Assembly (NCBI GenBank): GCA_946185535.1
Contig: CAMHJX010000007.1
Location: forward strand, 1 to 64,000
Direction of reading: 5' to 3'
From: an uncultured Bacteroidales bacterium
GTDB lineage: Bacteria; Bacteroidota; Bacteroidia; Bacteroidales; F082
DNA: 64,000 nt
Both the position numbers and the translations under genes were made by a program. Each line of letters begins with the position of its first letter. Position 1 is the first letter of the stretch. This document shows, piece after piece, positions 8,962 through 19,330 of the stretch. The notes under the pieces were generated by a model. It made no database searches and had not been told where the DNA came from. It worked only from the letters and a program-made list of their open reading frames with translations.

Positions 8962-9042
8962 AGAAAATACATATTTTCACAGAAATCACTTTCTGTTTGC
9001 CGAGAAGTTCTTTACCGATGCCAATCGCGCCTTAGCTTCTTC

Positions 9043-9073
9043 AAAAAAAATCGCGCCTCAAAAAAGCGCGATT
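9043..9073 (-). terminator. Terminator of the nqr-frd operon
   Basis: On the minus strand AATCGCGC pairs with GCGCGATT (8 bp, 9049-9056 with 9066-9073) and is followed by a run of eight T. It lies ten bases past the frdB stop, so it ends the long respiratory transcript. Confidence 0.85.
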
Positions 9074-9082
9074 CTTATTATT

Positions 9083-9838
9083 TTACTTTCTGTCTCTCCC
9101 AAACAACGCTCCAATCCATTGTCGGTTGAGCCTTGAGATGTTCTGCCGCTTAATGAGTTTCGGACACTCGGCCTCGCAAGCGTAGGTGTTGGTGCAGCTG
9201 CCAAAGCCCAACTCGTCCATCTTGCAGACCATTTTGTGTACGCGGTCGGCAGCCTCGATTTGTCCTTGCGGCAACAAGGCCAAATGGCTGACCTTGGCAC
9301 CCACAAACAGCATGGCACTAGCATTCTTACAAGCCGCCACACAGGCACCGCAACCGATGCAAGATGCGGCATCCATGGCCATGTCGGCTTTATGCTTCGG
9401 AATCGGAATCGTGTTGGCATCAGGCACGCCGCCCGTGGTGGTGCTGATGTAGCCTCCCGCTTGGATGATCTTGTCGAATGCGGAACGGTCCACCACAAGA
9501 TCACGGATGATAGGGAACGGCTTGGCGCGCCAGGGTTCAATCCAAATGTCATCGCCATCATGGAATTTGCGCATGTGCAGCTGACAGGTGGTGATGCCGT
9601 CGTCGTTACCATGCGGGCGACCGTTGATATAGAGTCCGCACATGCCGCAGATGCCCTCGCGACAGTCGTTGTCGAAGCACACGGGATGGGCTATGCGGTC
9701 GTTGATGAGTTGCTCATTCAGGATGTCAAGCATCTCAAGGAAAGAGCAGTCGGATGAGATGCCTTCCAGAGGATAGGTTTCGAAATGGCCCTTGGCGCTG
9801 GCGTTTTCCTGTCTCCAAATATGTAATGTGAACTTCAT
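9083..9838 (-). CDS. frdB: Fumarate reductase iron-sulfur subunit
   Basis: A 251-residue iron-sulfur subunit of fumarate reductase (Bacteroidota type), which carries electrons from the membrane cytochrome to the flavoprotein. The [2Fe-2S] ligands are C54, C59, C64, C67 and C85 ([14 protein letters not shown]...TCQLHM). The C-terminal half has [11 protein letters not shown] and [13 protein letters not shown] for the [4Fe-4S] and [3Fe-4S] clusters. It follows frdA by three bases and is the last gene of the operon, just before a strong terminator. Confidence 0.95.
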   Translation of the reverse strand: MKFTLHIWRQENASAKGHFETYPLEGISSDCSFLEMLDILNEQLINDRIAHPVCFDNDCREGICGMCGLYINGRPHGNDDGITTCQLHMRKFHDGDDIWIEPWRAKPFPIIRDLVVDRSAFDKIIQAGGYISTTTGGVPDANTIPIPKHKADMAMDAASCIGCGACVAACKNASAMLFVGAKVSHLALLPQGQIEAADRVHKMVCKMDELGFGSCTNTYACEAECPKLIKRQNISRLNRQWIGALFGRDRK

Positions 9839-9841
9839 GGC

Positions 9842-11848
9842 TTACTTGTAATTACGTTTTGCGATTTGAATGTGTTCATAGACCAGCGGTTCCTTTTCCA
9901 TAGTCTCGGGTTGGCCGTGACCTTGGTATTCCCATGCGGCGACATACATAAAGTGCTCATCGTCGCGTAGGGTCTCTCCGTCTTCGGTCTGATGCTCAGT
10001 GCGGAAGTGTCCGCCGCACGATTCCTCGCGGTGCATGGCATCGTCGATGACAAGCTGTGCCAGCTCGAAATAGTCCTCCAAACGGTAGGCTTTCTCCAAC
10101 TCGGGGTTCATCTCATTGGCGTTGCCCGGGATGAAGACAGATTTCCAGAACTCTTCTTCCAATTCTGTGACCAGCTTCTTCGCCTTGGTGAGGCTCTCGG
10201 TGTTGCGCGCCATGCCACAGTATTCCCACATGATCTTGCCTAACCGTTTGTGGAAATCATCGACGGTCTGTAGAGACGTTTCCCGAAACGTCTCCTGATT
10301 CGTTTTTTTGGACGTTTTTTGAGACGTTTCAGGAAACGTCTCTACACATCCGATTTCTAACAAACGGTTGATGCGTTCCCGAACAGCCTCTTCCGCTGCA
10401 TCGAATTCTGGCGATGTAGAAGAAATCTTCCCCACATAGATCTGGTCGGCGAGATAGTTCTGCATGGTGTAGGGCAAGACGAAATAGCCATCGGCCAGTC
10501 CCTGCATCAAGGCGGAGGCACCGAGGCGGTTGGCGCCATGGTCGCTGAAGTTGGCTTCGCCAGCGGCAAAGAGTCCTGGAATGGTGGTCTGCAGCTCGTA
10601 GTCGACCCAAAGGCCTCCCATAGTGTAATGGATGGCTGGATAGATCATCATCGGAGTCTCGTAAGGGTTCTCGTCCGTGATTTTTTGGTACATCTGGAAC
10701 AGGTTGCCGTATTTCTGCTCCACAACATCCTTGCCTAGGCGCTGGATAGCATCGGCAAAGTCGAGGTAGACGGCATAACCTGTGCCTACGCCATAGCCGG
10801 CGTCACAGCGCTCCTTGGCGGCACGGCTGGCCACGTCACGGGGAACGAGGTTGCCAAAGGCGGGATAACGACGCTCCAGGTAATAGTCGCGGTTTTCTTC
10901 AGGTATCTCTGTAGGTTTCAACTTCCCAGCACGTATAGCTTCGGCATCCTCCTTTTTCTTGGGCACCCAGATGCGGCCGTCGTTGCGAAGGCTCTCGCTC
11001 ATCAGGGTGAGCTTTGATTGATAGTCACCATGCACAGGGATACAGGTTGGGTGAATCTGCACATAACAGGGGTTGGCAAAGGCAGCTCCCTTGCGGTGAC
11101 ACACCCATGCCGCACTACCGTTGCTGTTCATGGCGTTGGTGGAGAGGTAATATAGGTTGCCGTATCCGCCTGTGGCGAGCACCACGGCATGGGCGGCATA
11201 GCGCTCCAAGTCGCCAGTGACGAGGTTGCGGACGATGATGCCACGGGCGCGACCTTCCACCACGACGAGGTCCATCATTTCGCAGCGCGTGTGCAGTTTC
11301 ACCGTACCTCGGGCAATCTCACGGCTCAAGGCACCGTATGCGCCGAGCAGCAGTTGCTGTCCCGTCTGTCCTTTGGCGTAGAAGGTACGGCTCACTTGTG
11401 CGCCACCGAAGGAACGATTGTCGAGCAGGCCGCCATAGTCGCGGGCAAAAGGCACGCCTTGGGCCACACATTGGTCGATGATGGCACCGCTGACCTCGGC
11501 CAGACGGTACACATTGGCCTCACGAGCACGGTAGTCGCCTCCCTTGATAGTGTCGCGGAAGAGGCGTTCCACACTGTCGCCGTCATTTTGATAGTTCTTT
11601 GCCGCATTGATGCCACCTTGGGCAGCGATGCTGTGGGCACGGCGCGGCGAGTCTTGAATGCAGAAGATGTCGACATTGAAGCCCATGGCGCCAAGCGAGG
11701 CGGCTGCCGAGGCACCAGCCAGGCCTGTGCCGACTACGATGATGTCGAGTTTACGCTTGTTGGCCGGGTTGACCAGCTTCTGCGAGGCTTTATAATTTGT
11801 CCATTTCTCAGCGAGCGGACCAGCAGGTATCTTAGAGTCTAGTTTCAT
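9842..11848 (-). CDS. frdA: Fumarate reductase flavoprotein subunit with an in-frame repeat insertion
   Basis: A 668-residue catalytic subunit that reduces fumarate to succinate. The FAD-binding [13 protein letters not shown] is at about 38-50, and H72 in [11 protein letters not shown] is the covalent FAD ligand. The substrate/capping region and the [13 protein letters not shown] motif are intact. Residues of about 501-526 (a Thr-rich run with ETFPETS and ETFRETS) are encoded by a 78-bp palindromic repeat at 10269-10346. Without it the length would be about 642, close to the family norm. The insertion keeps the frame and lies in the C-terminal helical part, so activity is probably retained. 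Gene order frdC-frdA-frdB matches Bacteroides. Confidence 0.95.
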   Translation of the reverse strand: MKLDSKIPAGPLAEKWTNYKASQKLVNPANKRKLDIIVVGTGLAGASAAASLGAMGFNVDIFCIQDSPRRAHSIAAQGGINAAKNYQNDGDSVERLFRDTIKGGDYRAREANVYRLAEVSGAIIDQCVAQGVPFARDYGGLLDNRSFGGAQVSRTFYAKGQTGQQLLLGAYGALSREIARGTVKLHTRCEMMDLVVVEGRARGIIVRNLVTGDLERYAAHAVVLATGGYGNLYYLSTNAMNSNGSAAWVCHRKGAAFANPCYVQIHPTCIPVHGDYQSKLTLMSESLRNDGRIWVPKKKEDAEAIRAGKLKPTEIPEENRDYYLERRYPAFGNLVPRDVASRAAKERCDAGYGVGTGYAVYLDFADAIQRLGKDVVEQKYGNLFQMYQKITDENPYETPMMIYPAIHYTMGGLWVDYELQTTIPGLFAAGEANFSDHGANRLGASALMQGLADGYFVLPYTMQNYLADQIYVGKISSTSPEFDAAEEAVRERINRLLEIGCVETFPETSQKTSKKTNQETFRETSLQTVDDFHKRLGKIMWEYCGMARNTESLTKAKKLVTELEEEFWKSVFIPGNANEMNPELEKAYRLEDYFELAQLVIDDAMHREESCGGHFRTEHQTEDGETLRDDEHFMYVAAWEYQGHGQPETMEKEPLVYEHIQIAKRNYK
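10269..10346. repeat. 78-bp palindromic element inserted inside frdA
   Basis: The ends are TGTAGAGACGTTTC and GAAACGTCTCTACA. Inside are two 22-bp palindromes of the form GAGACGTTTC-nn-GAAACGTCTC (10273-10294 and 10321-10342) separated by a T-rich spacer. The length is 26 codons and all is translated. Related palindromes with other stems occur at 45783-45872, and an element with similar TGTAG/CTACA ends at 21495-21570. Confidence 0.85.
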
Positions 11849-11871
11849 ATCATTGTATGTCTTTTAATTAG

Positions 11872-11950
11872 GAATGCAGAATGCGGAATGCGGAATGCGG
11901 AATTCTCAAGCCTTGTTCATTCATAATTCAGCATTCATAATTCAGCATTA
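11872..11950. repeat. Heptanucleotide and 14-mer tandem repeats between frdC and frdA
   Basis: Four copies of GAATGCR (11872-11899) are followed by two copies of a 14-base unit ending TTCAGCAT. The period is 7 bp in the first part and twice that in the second. It lies in the only sizeable gap (105 bases) of the operon. Confidence 0.8.
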
Positions 11951-11953
11951 TTA

Positions 11954-12760
11954 TTATAGTCCGAAATACACTCCGATGACCACGACAGCGAACATCAGGC
12001 ATACTACCCAAGTGTATATTTGACCAAGCACCTCGATGGCTTTGCCGTATTTGTAGTTATACAGTCCGAAAGTCTGGAAAATAGCAGGGAAGCCGTGCCG
12101 TAGATGGAACCATACTACAGTGAAAAACACCAAGTAGGCAATGACAATGTGTAAGATCTTGAATTTCTCGCGAGCTTGGTGGTAAAAGTCAGGCTCGACT
12201 TCAAGTCCGGCGGCCTCAAGAACAGCCTTGTCTTCTTTGTCGAAGTTGGTGAGCCAGTTCTCCTTGGCGGAATACTCTCCATGTTGTTCGGCATAGTTGA
12301 ATGCGTCGGGTTGCGTTGTTTTCAGGGCTACGACATCTTCCGTTTTGGCCATGTATTTTCCTTTCACCCAGCCGATCTTCACGAAATAAAAATCGGTGAA
12401 GTGCATGATGAGACAGGCAAAGATGAGGACGCCCGTCCACATCTGGATTTTGGAACCAGTGTGCGTTTTGGAGCGTTGCGGCTTATGATAACCTTTGGGC
12501 CGAGCCATCTTGTTGGTCACGGCCAGCCAAATGGCCAAAACCGCGTGCAGCAACAGTGCGGCAAATAGGCCTATCTCCATCACCTTGACGATGACGTAGG
12601 TGCCCATAAAGTGGCAGAAAGCGTTGTACCATTCACCACCGTCATGCCTCAAAATGAGGAGATTGGCGCTGGCGTGGAACAGCAGGAAGAAACTCAGGAA
12701 TGCGCCCAAGGCGCCTACGAGGATCTTCTTGGAAATGGAATGTATCTTTGGTAAATTCAT
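11954..12760 (-). CDS. frdC: Fumarate reductase cytochrome b subunit
   Basis: A 268-residue di-haem type membrane anchor (FrdC/SdhC b558 family) that takes electrons from menaquinol for fumarate reduction. Hydrophobic segments begin at KILVGALGAFLSFFLLFH, then TYVIVKVMEIGLFAALLLHAVLA, QMWTGVLIFACLIMHF, ILHIVIAYLVFFTVVWFH and YTWVVCLMFAVVVIGVYFGL, each carrying or flanked by candidate haem histidines. I start it at ATG 12760 (MNLPKIHS); an upstream start at 12874 would run into the 3' end of nqrF and adds sequence unlike the family. The gap to nqrF is 22 bases. Confidence 0.93.
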   Translation of the reverse strand: MNLPKIHSISKKILVGALGAFLSFFLLFHASANLLILRHDGGEWYNAFCHFMGTYVIVKVMEIGLFAALLLHAVLAIWLAVTNKMARPKGYHKPQRSKTHTGSKIQMWTGVLIFACLIMHFTDFYFVKIGWVKGKYMAKTEDVVALKTTQPDAFNYAEQHGEYSAKENWLTNFDKEDKAVLEAAGLEVEPDFYHQAREKFKILHIVIAYLVFFTVVWFHLRHGFPAIFQTFGLYNYKYGKAIEVLGQIYTWVVCLMFAVVVIGVYFGL

Positions 12761-12782
12761 GATAATAAGTATTTTCAGTTGG

Positions 12783-14135
<1,353 letters not shown>

Positions 14136-14139
14136 AATA

Positions 14140-14754
14140 TCAAATTTTTATACCCATAAAGGCCATGAAAGCGATACCCATCAAGCCGGTGATGATAAAT
14201 GAAATGCCTACACCCTGCAGACCTTTGGGAACTTTGGAATAGCGCAGTTTCTCGCGGATGGCGGCGATAGCCACAATGGCCAGCAGCCAGCCAATGCCTG
14301 AGCCGAGACCGAACACGGCGGCCTCACCCACATTGCTGAAGTTGCGCTCCTGCATAAAGAGCGAGCAACCCAAGATGGCACAGTTCACCGCAATCAGCGG
14401 AAGGAAAATGCCCAAGGCGGAATAGAGCGACGGCGTGAAGGTCTCAATCACCATCTCCAGAATCTGCACGATGGCAGCGATGATGGCAATGAAGAGGATA
14501 TACGTCAGGAAGCTCAAATCGACAGAAGCCAATTTCGGGCTTATCCATGACAAAGCACCAGGCAAAAGTAAATATTTGTTGATCAGATAGTTGACCGGAA
14601 TAGTAACGACCAACACGAAAGTCACGGCAAGCCCTAAACCAGCGCTTGTTTTCACTGTCTTCGAAACGGCAAGATACGAACACATACCAAGGAAGTACGC
14701 GAAGATCATATTGTCGACGAAAACCGATTTTATGAACAGGTTAAAGTATTCCAT
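14140..14754 (-). CDS. nqrE: Na+-NQR subunit E
   Basis: A 204-residue polytopic membrane subunit of the sodium pump. It has six hydrophobic segments and the family sequences NMIFAYFLGMCSYLAVSK near the N-terminus and NCAILGCSLFM near the middle; the cysteines in these half-repeats ligate the intramembrane iron centre shared with NqrD. It lies 4 bases after nqrF is reached on the other side and 6 bases after nqrD. Confidence 0.95.
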   Translation of the reverse strand: MEYFNLFIKSVFVDNMIFAYFLGMCSYLAVSKTVKTSAGLGLAVTFVLVVTIPVNYLINKYLLLPGALSWISPKLASVDLSFLTYILFIAIIAAIVQILEMVIETFTPSLYSALGIFLPLIAVNCAILGCSLFMQERNFSNVGEAAVFGLGSGIGWLLAIVAIAAIREKLRYSKVPKGLQGVGISFIITGLMGIAFMAFMGIKI

Positions 14755-14760
14755 GGCCTA

Positions 14761-15387
14761 TTAGTTTTGGTTGTTCTCTTGCATTTCGGGGTTACGGGTG
14801 CGCTGAATCCAGATGATGACACCCACTACGATTAGTGCCATCGGTGGCAAAATCATGAGTCCGTTGTTTTGATAACCAGCCTCATAGAACGACTGCGGGA
14901 TAACCTGGTAACCAAGCAAGGTTCCTGAGCCAAAGAGTTCACGGAAGAAGGCTACGATGACAAGTATCAAGCTGTAACCCAGTCCATTGCCTAAGCCGTC
15001 CAAGAACGACTCTCCAGGCCCATGCGACAAGGCAAAAGCCTCCAAGCGTCCCATGATAATGCAGTTGGTAATAATAAGTCCCACATAAACAGATAGTTGC
15101 TTGCTTACATCATAGGCAAAGGCTTTCAGAAATTGATCGATCAAGATGACCAAGGTGGCCACAACAACAAGTTGCACGATGATACGGATACGGTTGGGGA
15201 TGCCCTTTCGTAGCAGCGAGATGATGAAATTCGACAACGCCGTCACGACCGTCACTGAAAGGCCCATTACCAAGGCAGGCTTGAGTTGGGCGGTCACGGC
15301 AAGGCAAGAGCAGATACCCAGCACCAACACGGTGACGGGATTGGTCTTGCGCAGAGGTTCTATAATAAGTTTCTTTAAGTTTGCCAT
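14761..15387 (-). CDS. nqrD: Na+-NQR subunit D
   Basis: A 208-residue membrane subunit, paralogous to NqrE. It has the motifs PVTVLVLGICSCLAVTAQ and LIITNCIIMGRLEAFA, each holding one of the cysteines used for the iron centre at the NqrD/NqrE interface. It is separated from nqrC by two bases, which implies translational coupling. Confidence 0.95.
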   Translation of the reverse strand: MANLKKLIIEPLRKTNPVTVLVLGICSCLAVTAQLKPALVMGLSVTVVTALSNFIISLLRKGIPNRIRIIVQLVVVATLVILIDQFLKAFAYDVSKQLSVYVGLIITNCIIMGRLEAFALSHGPGESFLDGLGNGLGYSLILVIVAFFRELFGSGTLLGYQVIPQSFYEAGYQNNGLMILPPMALIVVGVIIWIQRTRNPEMQENNQN

Positions 15388-15389
15388 AG

Positions 15390-16007
15390 TTATTCTCCTC
15401 TCTCTGCTATTCTGCTTAAATATGCCGAATATTTCTCCAAAGTATTGTCAATCATTTCTTTAACTCCATTCGAAGTCTTGGTTGCTCCAGTGATGGCATC
15501 AAATTCTATAGGGACCATATTGCCGTTGTTCATGATTTGCTTGCCGGCAAATTGGCCTTGGAACTTTTCGGTCGTAATCTCTCCGCCCAAGCCTGGTGTT
15601 TCCGATTTGTGTCCAAAGGTAGTACCCACAACAGTTTTACCGTCAGAGGCAATGGCAAGGTAGCCCCAAATGGGACCCCAAAGGCCGTTACCCTGCATGG
15701 GGATGACGCTGGTCTGACGGTCGATGACAAACACGGGCAAACCTGCTTCGTTTTCAGTGGGATTTCCATTCTCGTCCAATAGGAATTCGGATGTGCAGTG
15801 TTTCTCGAACATCAACGCCGCGTTTTTGGCGTTGACGCCGGGAATGCCCGCCGCTGTAAGGATGCTGATGCGTTTCTCGTTCTTCTTGTTGCAGTCTTGG
15901 AAAGGCTGCAGCCACAAGGCCGTCACCGTGAGCAGCACCGCCACAATAACAATTAAAATAGTGGCGTACAAGAAGATATAACGATTGCTATTGACATCTT
16001 TCTTCAT
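15390..16007 (-). CDS. nqrC: Na+-NQR subunit C (covalent FMN subunit)
   Basis: A 205-residue periplasmic flavoprotein subunit with one N-terminal membrane helix (YIFLYATILIVIVAVLLTV). The C-terminal FMN-binding domain has DAITGATKTS, in which the Thr after GA is the expected site of covalent FMN attachment by ApbE. It is shorter than the Vibrio protein (about 255) but typical for Bacteroidales. Its ATG overlaps the nqrB stop (ATGA at 16004-16007). No apbE gene is in the window. Confidence 0.94.
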   Translation of the reverse strand: MKKDVNSNRYIFLYATILIVIVAVLLTVTALWLQPFQDCNKKNEKRISILTAAGIPGVNAKNAALMFEKHCTSEFLLDENGNPTENEAGLPVFVIDRQTSVIPMQGNGLWGPIWGYLAIASDGKTVVGTTFGHKSETPGLGGEITTEKFQGQFAGKQIMNNGNMVPIEFDAITGATKTSNGVKEMIDNTLEKYSAYLSRIAERGE

Positions 16008-17191
16008 GACTTAACGGTTTTTGAGAGTTTTAAGGCACGATGTTGGCGCATTTTGATGTTCCTGGCCACCACACAGTGGTCGATGAGCGGGGCGAAGCAG
16101 TTCATGAGCAGGATGCTGAGCATCATACCCTCGGGATAGGCCGGGTTGATGACACGGAGCATCACGGCGAAAATACCGATGAGCAGGCCATAGATCCACT
16201 TGCCCGTGTTGGTCTGGGCTGCCGTAACAGGGTCGGTGGCCATAAAGACCGCACCGAACATGAAACCGCCCATCAAATAGTGGTAATAGAATGGCACTTG
16301 CATGTATTCGTTGGCTCCAATAGCATTGAATAACAAGCCCATGAGACCACCACCAAGGATGACAGAGAGCATGACACGCCAACTGGCAATACCCGTGAAC
16401 AACAACAGAATGGCGCCTAATAAAATGGCTATCACAGATGTCTCACAGGTAGACCCAGGAATTGTTCCGATGAACATATCCAAGGCGGAAGCCGAAGGAC
16501 GCATCCCAGCGGCCAATTCAGCCAAAGGCGTGGCGCTCGTGATGGCATCGGTGCCCCAAAGGTCGGCGGCAATCCATACGTTGTCGCCCGACATACGGGT
16601 GGGATAAGCGAAGAAGAGGAAGGCGCGCGCCACCAAGGCGGGATTGAGGAAATTCATTCCCGTGCCGCCGAAGACCTCCTTGCCGATGATGACGGCAAAG
16701 GCCGTGGCGAGGGCAAGTTGCCACAAAGGTGTGGTGACCGGCACAATCATCGGGATGATGAAACCTGTGACCAAAAAGCCTTCGTTCACCTCATGGTGAC
16801 GTATCTGCGCGAAGGTGAATTCGATGCCCAAACCGACGATATACGACACTGCCAACATGGGCAGCATTCTCAAAAAGCCAAACCAGAGGCAATACCACCA
16901 ACTGGCCACTGTGCCCAACTCATAAGGCCAATCCGTGGCGTGGAGCGAAGTCTGGTAGCCGATGTTCCACATGCCGAAGAGCATGGCGGGAACGAGGGCG
17001 ATGACGACCATGATCATGGCGCGTTTCAAATCGATGGCATCGCGAACATGGCTGCCTCGCTTGGTGACCCGATTGGGCGAGAAGGCAAAGGTTTCGAAGG
17101 CCTCAAAAGTGCTCTGAAGCCATGCGAATTTTCCGCCCTCCACAAAGTTCGGCTTGATTTTGTCAACAAAACGACGTAGGTTATTGAACAT
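16004..17191 (-). CDS. nqrB: Na+-NQR subunit B
   Basis: A 395-residue membrane subunit with about ten helices that forms the main sodium channel and binds riboflavin and a covalent FMN. IPGSTCETSVIAILLGA contains the expected FMN-Thr site. I start it at ATG 17191 (MFNNLRRFVDK), which overlaps the nqrA stop codon by one base (TAATG). A longer reading to 17275 adds 28 residues that lie inside nqrA and look out of frame. Confidence 0.95.
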   Translation of the reverse strand: MFNNLRRFVDKIKPNFVEGGKFAWLQSTFEAFETFAFSPNRVTKRGSHVRDAIDLKRAMIMVVIALVPAMLFGMWNIGYQTSLHATDWPYELGTVASWWYCLWFGFLRMLPMLAVSYIVGLGIEFTFAQIRHHEVNEGFLVTGFIIPMIVPVTTPLWQLALATAFAVIIGKEVFGGTGMNFLNPALVARAFLFFAYPTRMSGDNVWIAADLWGTDAITSATPLAELAAGMRPSASALDMFIGTIPGSTCETSVIAILLGAILLLFTGIASWRVMLSVILGGGLMGLLFNAIGANEYMQVPFYYHYLMGGFMFGAVFMATDPVTAAQTNTGKWIYGLLIGIFAVMLRVINPAYPEGMMLSILLMNCFAPLIDHCVVARNIKMRQHRALKLSKTVKS

Positions 17192-18633
17192 TACAATCCC
17201 TCCTTTCTCAGTTTTTCCAATGCCTCGCGGATGATGGCTTGGATGTCGGTTTTCGAAATGTCGATGAACTCGCAAAGGGCGAAGTCTTCAGGCTCGACCT
17301 CGTAAATGCCCAAGTTCTCCATCAACTCGATGTCACCGATGATGCAGGCCTTGATGAGTTGCGTGGGATAAATATCGAAGGGGAAGACCCGCTCGAAATT
17401 GCCTGTGAAGACCAAGGGACGCAAGTCACCGTGGGTGTTGGTGTCGAACTTCCAGAAGTTTTCGAAACGCGGTAGCTCGATGCCCATAGGCTTGAAGGTG
17501 CTTTTCGGCATGAAGCCACTGAGGAAAGTGCGCGAGAAGCTGAACTTCCTGAAGCCAGGCATCAGCCAGCCCATGAAGTCGTAATAGTCGCCTTCGGGCA
17601 GGATGCTCACCAAGTCATCGTAGGCACTCAGAAAACCATCAGCGGCGATTTGCGTGCCGCTCAGGATGTCGCCCGAAATGACGCGGTTTTCCATCGTGGC
17701 ATCGTTGGCATCCATCTTAGGATATTCATTGTTAAGCAGTTGTGCTTTGGTAATCTCAACCAAACAAGCCCCGAACCTTACACGATAATAATGTGGATTC
17801 TTGATATTGGGTCCAGCCACGGCGACAACGCGCTCAGGCTTGTAAATGCCCGTGGCAACCAATTCACCCAACACGGCAACGTCTTGTAGGTTCATCGTCC
17901 AGATGATTTCTCCTTTATTAATAGGGTCAATGTGGGCGATTTGTGCGCCGATGTTTCCAGCAGGGTGAGGACCTTTTACAAAGTGGATGTTGAACTGTTG
18001 ATTGTTTAATTGTTTAATTGTTGAGGCAAGACGTTGATTGGGACGGAAACAAACATGGACTTTTCCATCCGTCAATTTTGCCAGCGCCTCAAGGCCTTTT
18101 TTGAGTGCCTCTTCCCTACCCCGCATGATGAAATCATAATCAGGTGCCAGAGGTGCGCTACTGAAAGCGCTGACGAAGATGGCCTTGGGGTTGTCGTCGG
18201 GGTTGGCTATGGTGCCGAAAGGCCGTTGGCGCAGTTGGGTCCAAAGGCCGCATTGCAGCATGGCCGCTTTGATTGCATCTGCACCCATCGGAATTGGCGA
18301 GGATTTGGAATCCGATCTAGCCGAACTAGTGGATTTGTAATCCGCTTCCACAACCACCTCCAAAAGCTTGCGTTTCTCGCCTCTCACAATGGCTTTCACC
18401 TGCCCGTTGACGGGTGAAGTGAAGCGGATGCGTTCGTCGCTCTTGTCGCAAAACAAGGCATCGCCTACCGACACCCTATCGCCTTCCTCGACTAGCAAAC
18501 GTGGTGTGAGGCCCACAAAGTCAGTGGGCTTCATGGCGTAGGTCGTGATGCTGCGCGCATCGGTGAGGCGTTTCTCAGCCGCTCCACTGACGGGCAGGTC
18601 AAGACCTTTCCGTATCGTTATTGTCTCAGACAT
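17191..18633 (-). CDS. nqrA: Na+-NQR subunit A with two in-frame repeat insertions
   Basis: A 480-residue peripheral subunit of the sodium pump, starting MSETITIRKGLDLPVSG. The usual length is about 448. The excess is explained by two stretches that look foreign: about residues 98-112 (STSSARSDSKSSPIP), encoded by paired 13-bp palindromes at 18301-18343, and STIKQLNNQQFN, encoded by an 8-bp-period A/T repeat at 18001-18023. The conserved GPHPAGNIGAQIAHIDP and the rest of the fold follow normally. It is the first nqr gene, one base after the [2Fe-2S] gene. Confidence 0.94.
   Translation of the reverse strand: MSETITIRKGLDLPVSGAAEKRLTDARSITTYAMKPTDFVGLTPRLLVEEGDRVSVGDALFCDKSDERIRFTSPVNGQVKAIVRGEKRKLLEVVVEADYKSTSSARSDSKSSPIPMGADAIKAAMLQCGLWTQLRQRPFGTIANPDDNPKAIFVSAFSSAPLAPDYDFIMRGREEALKKGLEALAKLTDGKVHVCFRPNQRLASTIKQLNNQQFNIHFVKGPHPAGNIGAQIAHIDPINKGEIIWTMNLQDVAVLGELVATGIYKPERVVAVAGPNIKNPHYYRVRFGACLVEITKAQLLNNEYPKMDANDATMENRVISGDILSGTQIAADGFLSAYDDLVSILPEGDYYDFMGWLMPGFRKFSFSRTFLSGFMPKSTFKPMGIELPRFENFWKFDTNTHGDLRPLVFTGNFERVFPFDIYPTQLIKACIIGDIELMENLGIYEVEPEDFALCEFIDISKTDIQAIIREALEKLRKEGL
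18001..18023. repeat. 8-bp-period repeat inside nqrA
   Basis: ATTGTTTA is repeated twice and followed by ATTGTTG. The same sequence occurs between genes at 45668-45692, so it is a dispersed microsatellite rather than part of the nqrA design. Confidence 0.7.
18301..18343. repeat. Paired 13-bp palindromes inside nqrA
   Basis: GGATTTGGAATCC (18301-18313) and GGATTTGTAATCC (18331-18343) flank a 17-base spacer containing CTAG twice. Both copies are near-perfect palindromes with a 3-base centre and are translated in frame. Confidence 0.75.
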
Positions 18634-18634
18634 T

Positions 18635-18940
18635 TTATTTGAGGTTAAGCAAAGGATAGATCTGCTTCACAAAAAGCTCCTCGGCATTCTCCTTGGTAAC
18701 ATGATGCAGGAGGAAACCGTCGTCACACAGCGTCATATTCGGCATCTCCTGGTTCATCATAGATCCAGTCTCGCACTTTACATTCACGCCGTTGATGCAC
18801 TCGTTGAAGCAAAAACTAGCTTTTAGTTCAATCAAGTCTTCGACATCGTATTTCTTCAGCAAACTCTTGAATTCCTGAATCACGTCGTAAGAACCATTGA
18901 GGTGACACGAACTTCCAGTACAAATCTTTATTATCATCAT
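18635..18940 (-). CDS. Thioredoxin-like [2Fe-2S] ferredoxin protein at the head of the nqr operon
   Basis: A 101-residue small redox protein of the NuoE C-terminal/thioredoxin-like [2Fe-2S] type. The ligands are CTGSSC (two Cys five apart) and SFCFNECING (two Cys four apart). Such proteins often sit next to [FeFe]-hydrogenase or NuoF genes and hand electrons between NADH-linked flavoproteins and ferredoxin. Here it is the first gene of the transcript, with a one-base gap to nqrA, so it may be co-regulated with respiration or be a leftover of a hydrogenase locus. ATG at 18940 or 18937 are both possible starts. Its N-terminus is nearly repeated in the chimeric gene at 1324. Confidence 0.85.
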   Translation of the reverse strand: MMIIKICTGSSCHLNGSYDVIQEFKSLLKKYDVEDLIELKASFCFNECINGVNVKCETGSMMNQEMPNMTLCDDGFLLHHVTKENAEELFVKQIYPLLNLK

Positions 18941-19066
18941 TACATTGATTTATATATTATTACCTTGTCTTTGTTGGCACTTCCATAGCAATTAAATACC
19001 TTATTTATACAATCAATCTACTCATCTGCTAATTCGATATGTTTTTATCGTATCTATATCTCGCTG

Positions 19067-19074
19067 CAAAATTA
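19067..19074 (-). promoter_or_regulatory. Likely -7 element of the nqr-frd operon promoter
   Basis: TAATTTTG on the minus strand fits TAnnTTTG and would give a leader of about 120 bases before the [2Fe-2S] gene. I see no -33 TTTG at the usual distance, so an activator or a different promoter is possible. Confidence 0.4.
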
Positions 19075-19224
19075 CGACATTTATTTTGATTTCCGCGAAA
19101 AAAAAGAAAAAAAATTCAAAATTGTGTTTTTAGTCTTGTTTTAAGCTCCTTTATTAATTTTAATCATTTATATTCCAATAGATTAAACTATATTTCGAAG
19201 AATAGTTTGCAAATATTTCATTTT

Positions 19225-19258
19225 TTTGGTCGAAGTATATGATTTCTTTGTACTTTTG
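19225..19258 (+). promoter_or_regulatory. aspA promoter
   Basis: TTTG (19225-19228) and TACTTTTG (19251-19258) with a 22-base spacer match the Bacteroidota housekeeping promoter. Transcription should start near 19265, giving a 5' leader of about 65 bases. Confidence 0.65.
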
Positions 19259-19330
19259 CAAACGATAAAAATGTATCGAATACAAAATAGTAATTATTAT
19301 AATTAATTGAAAATCAAAACACTTGAAACC

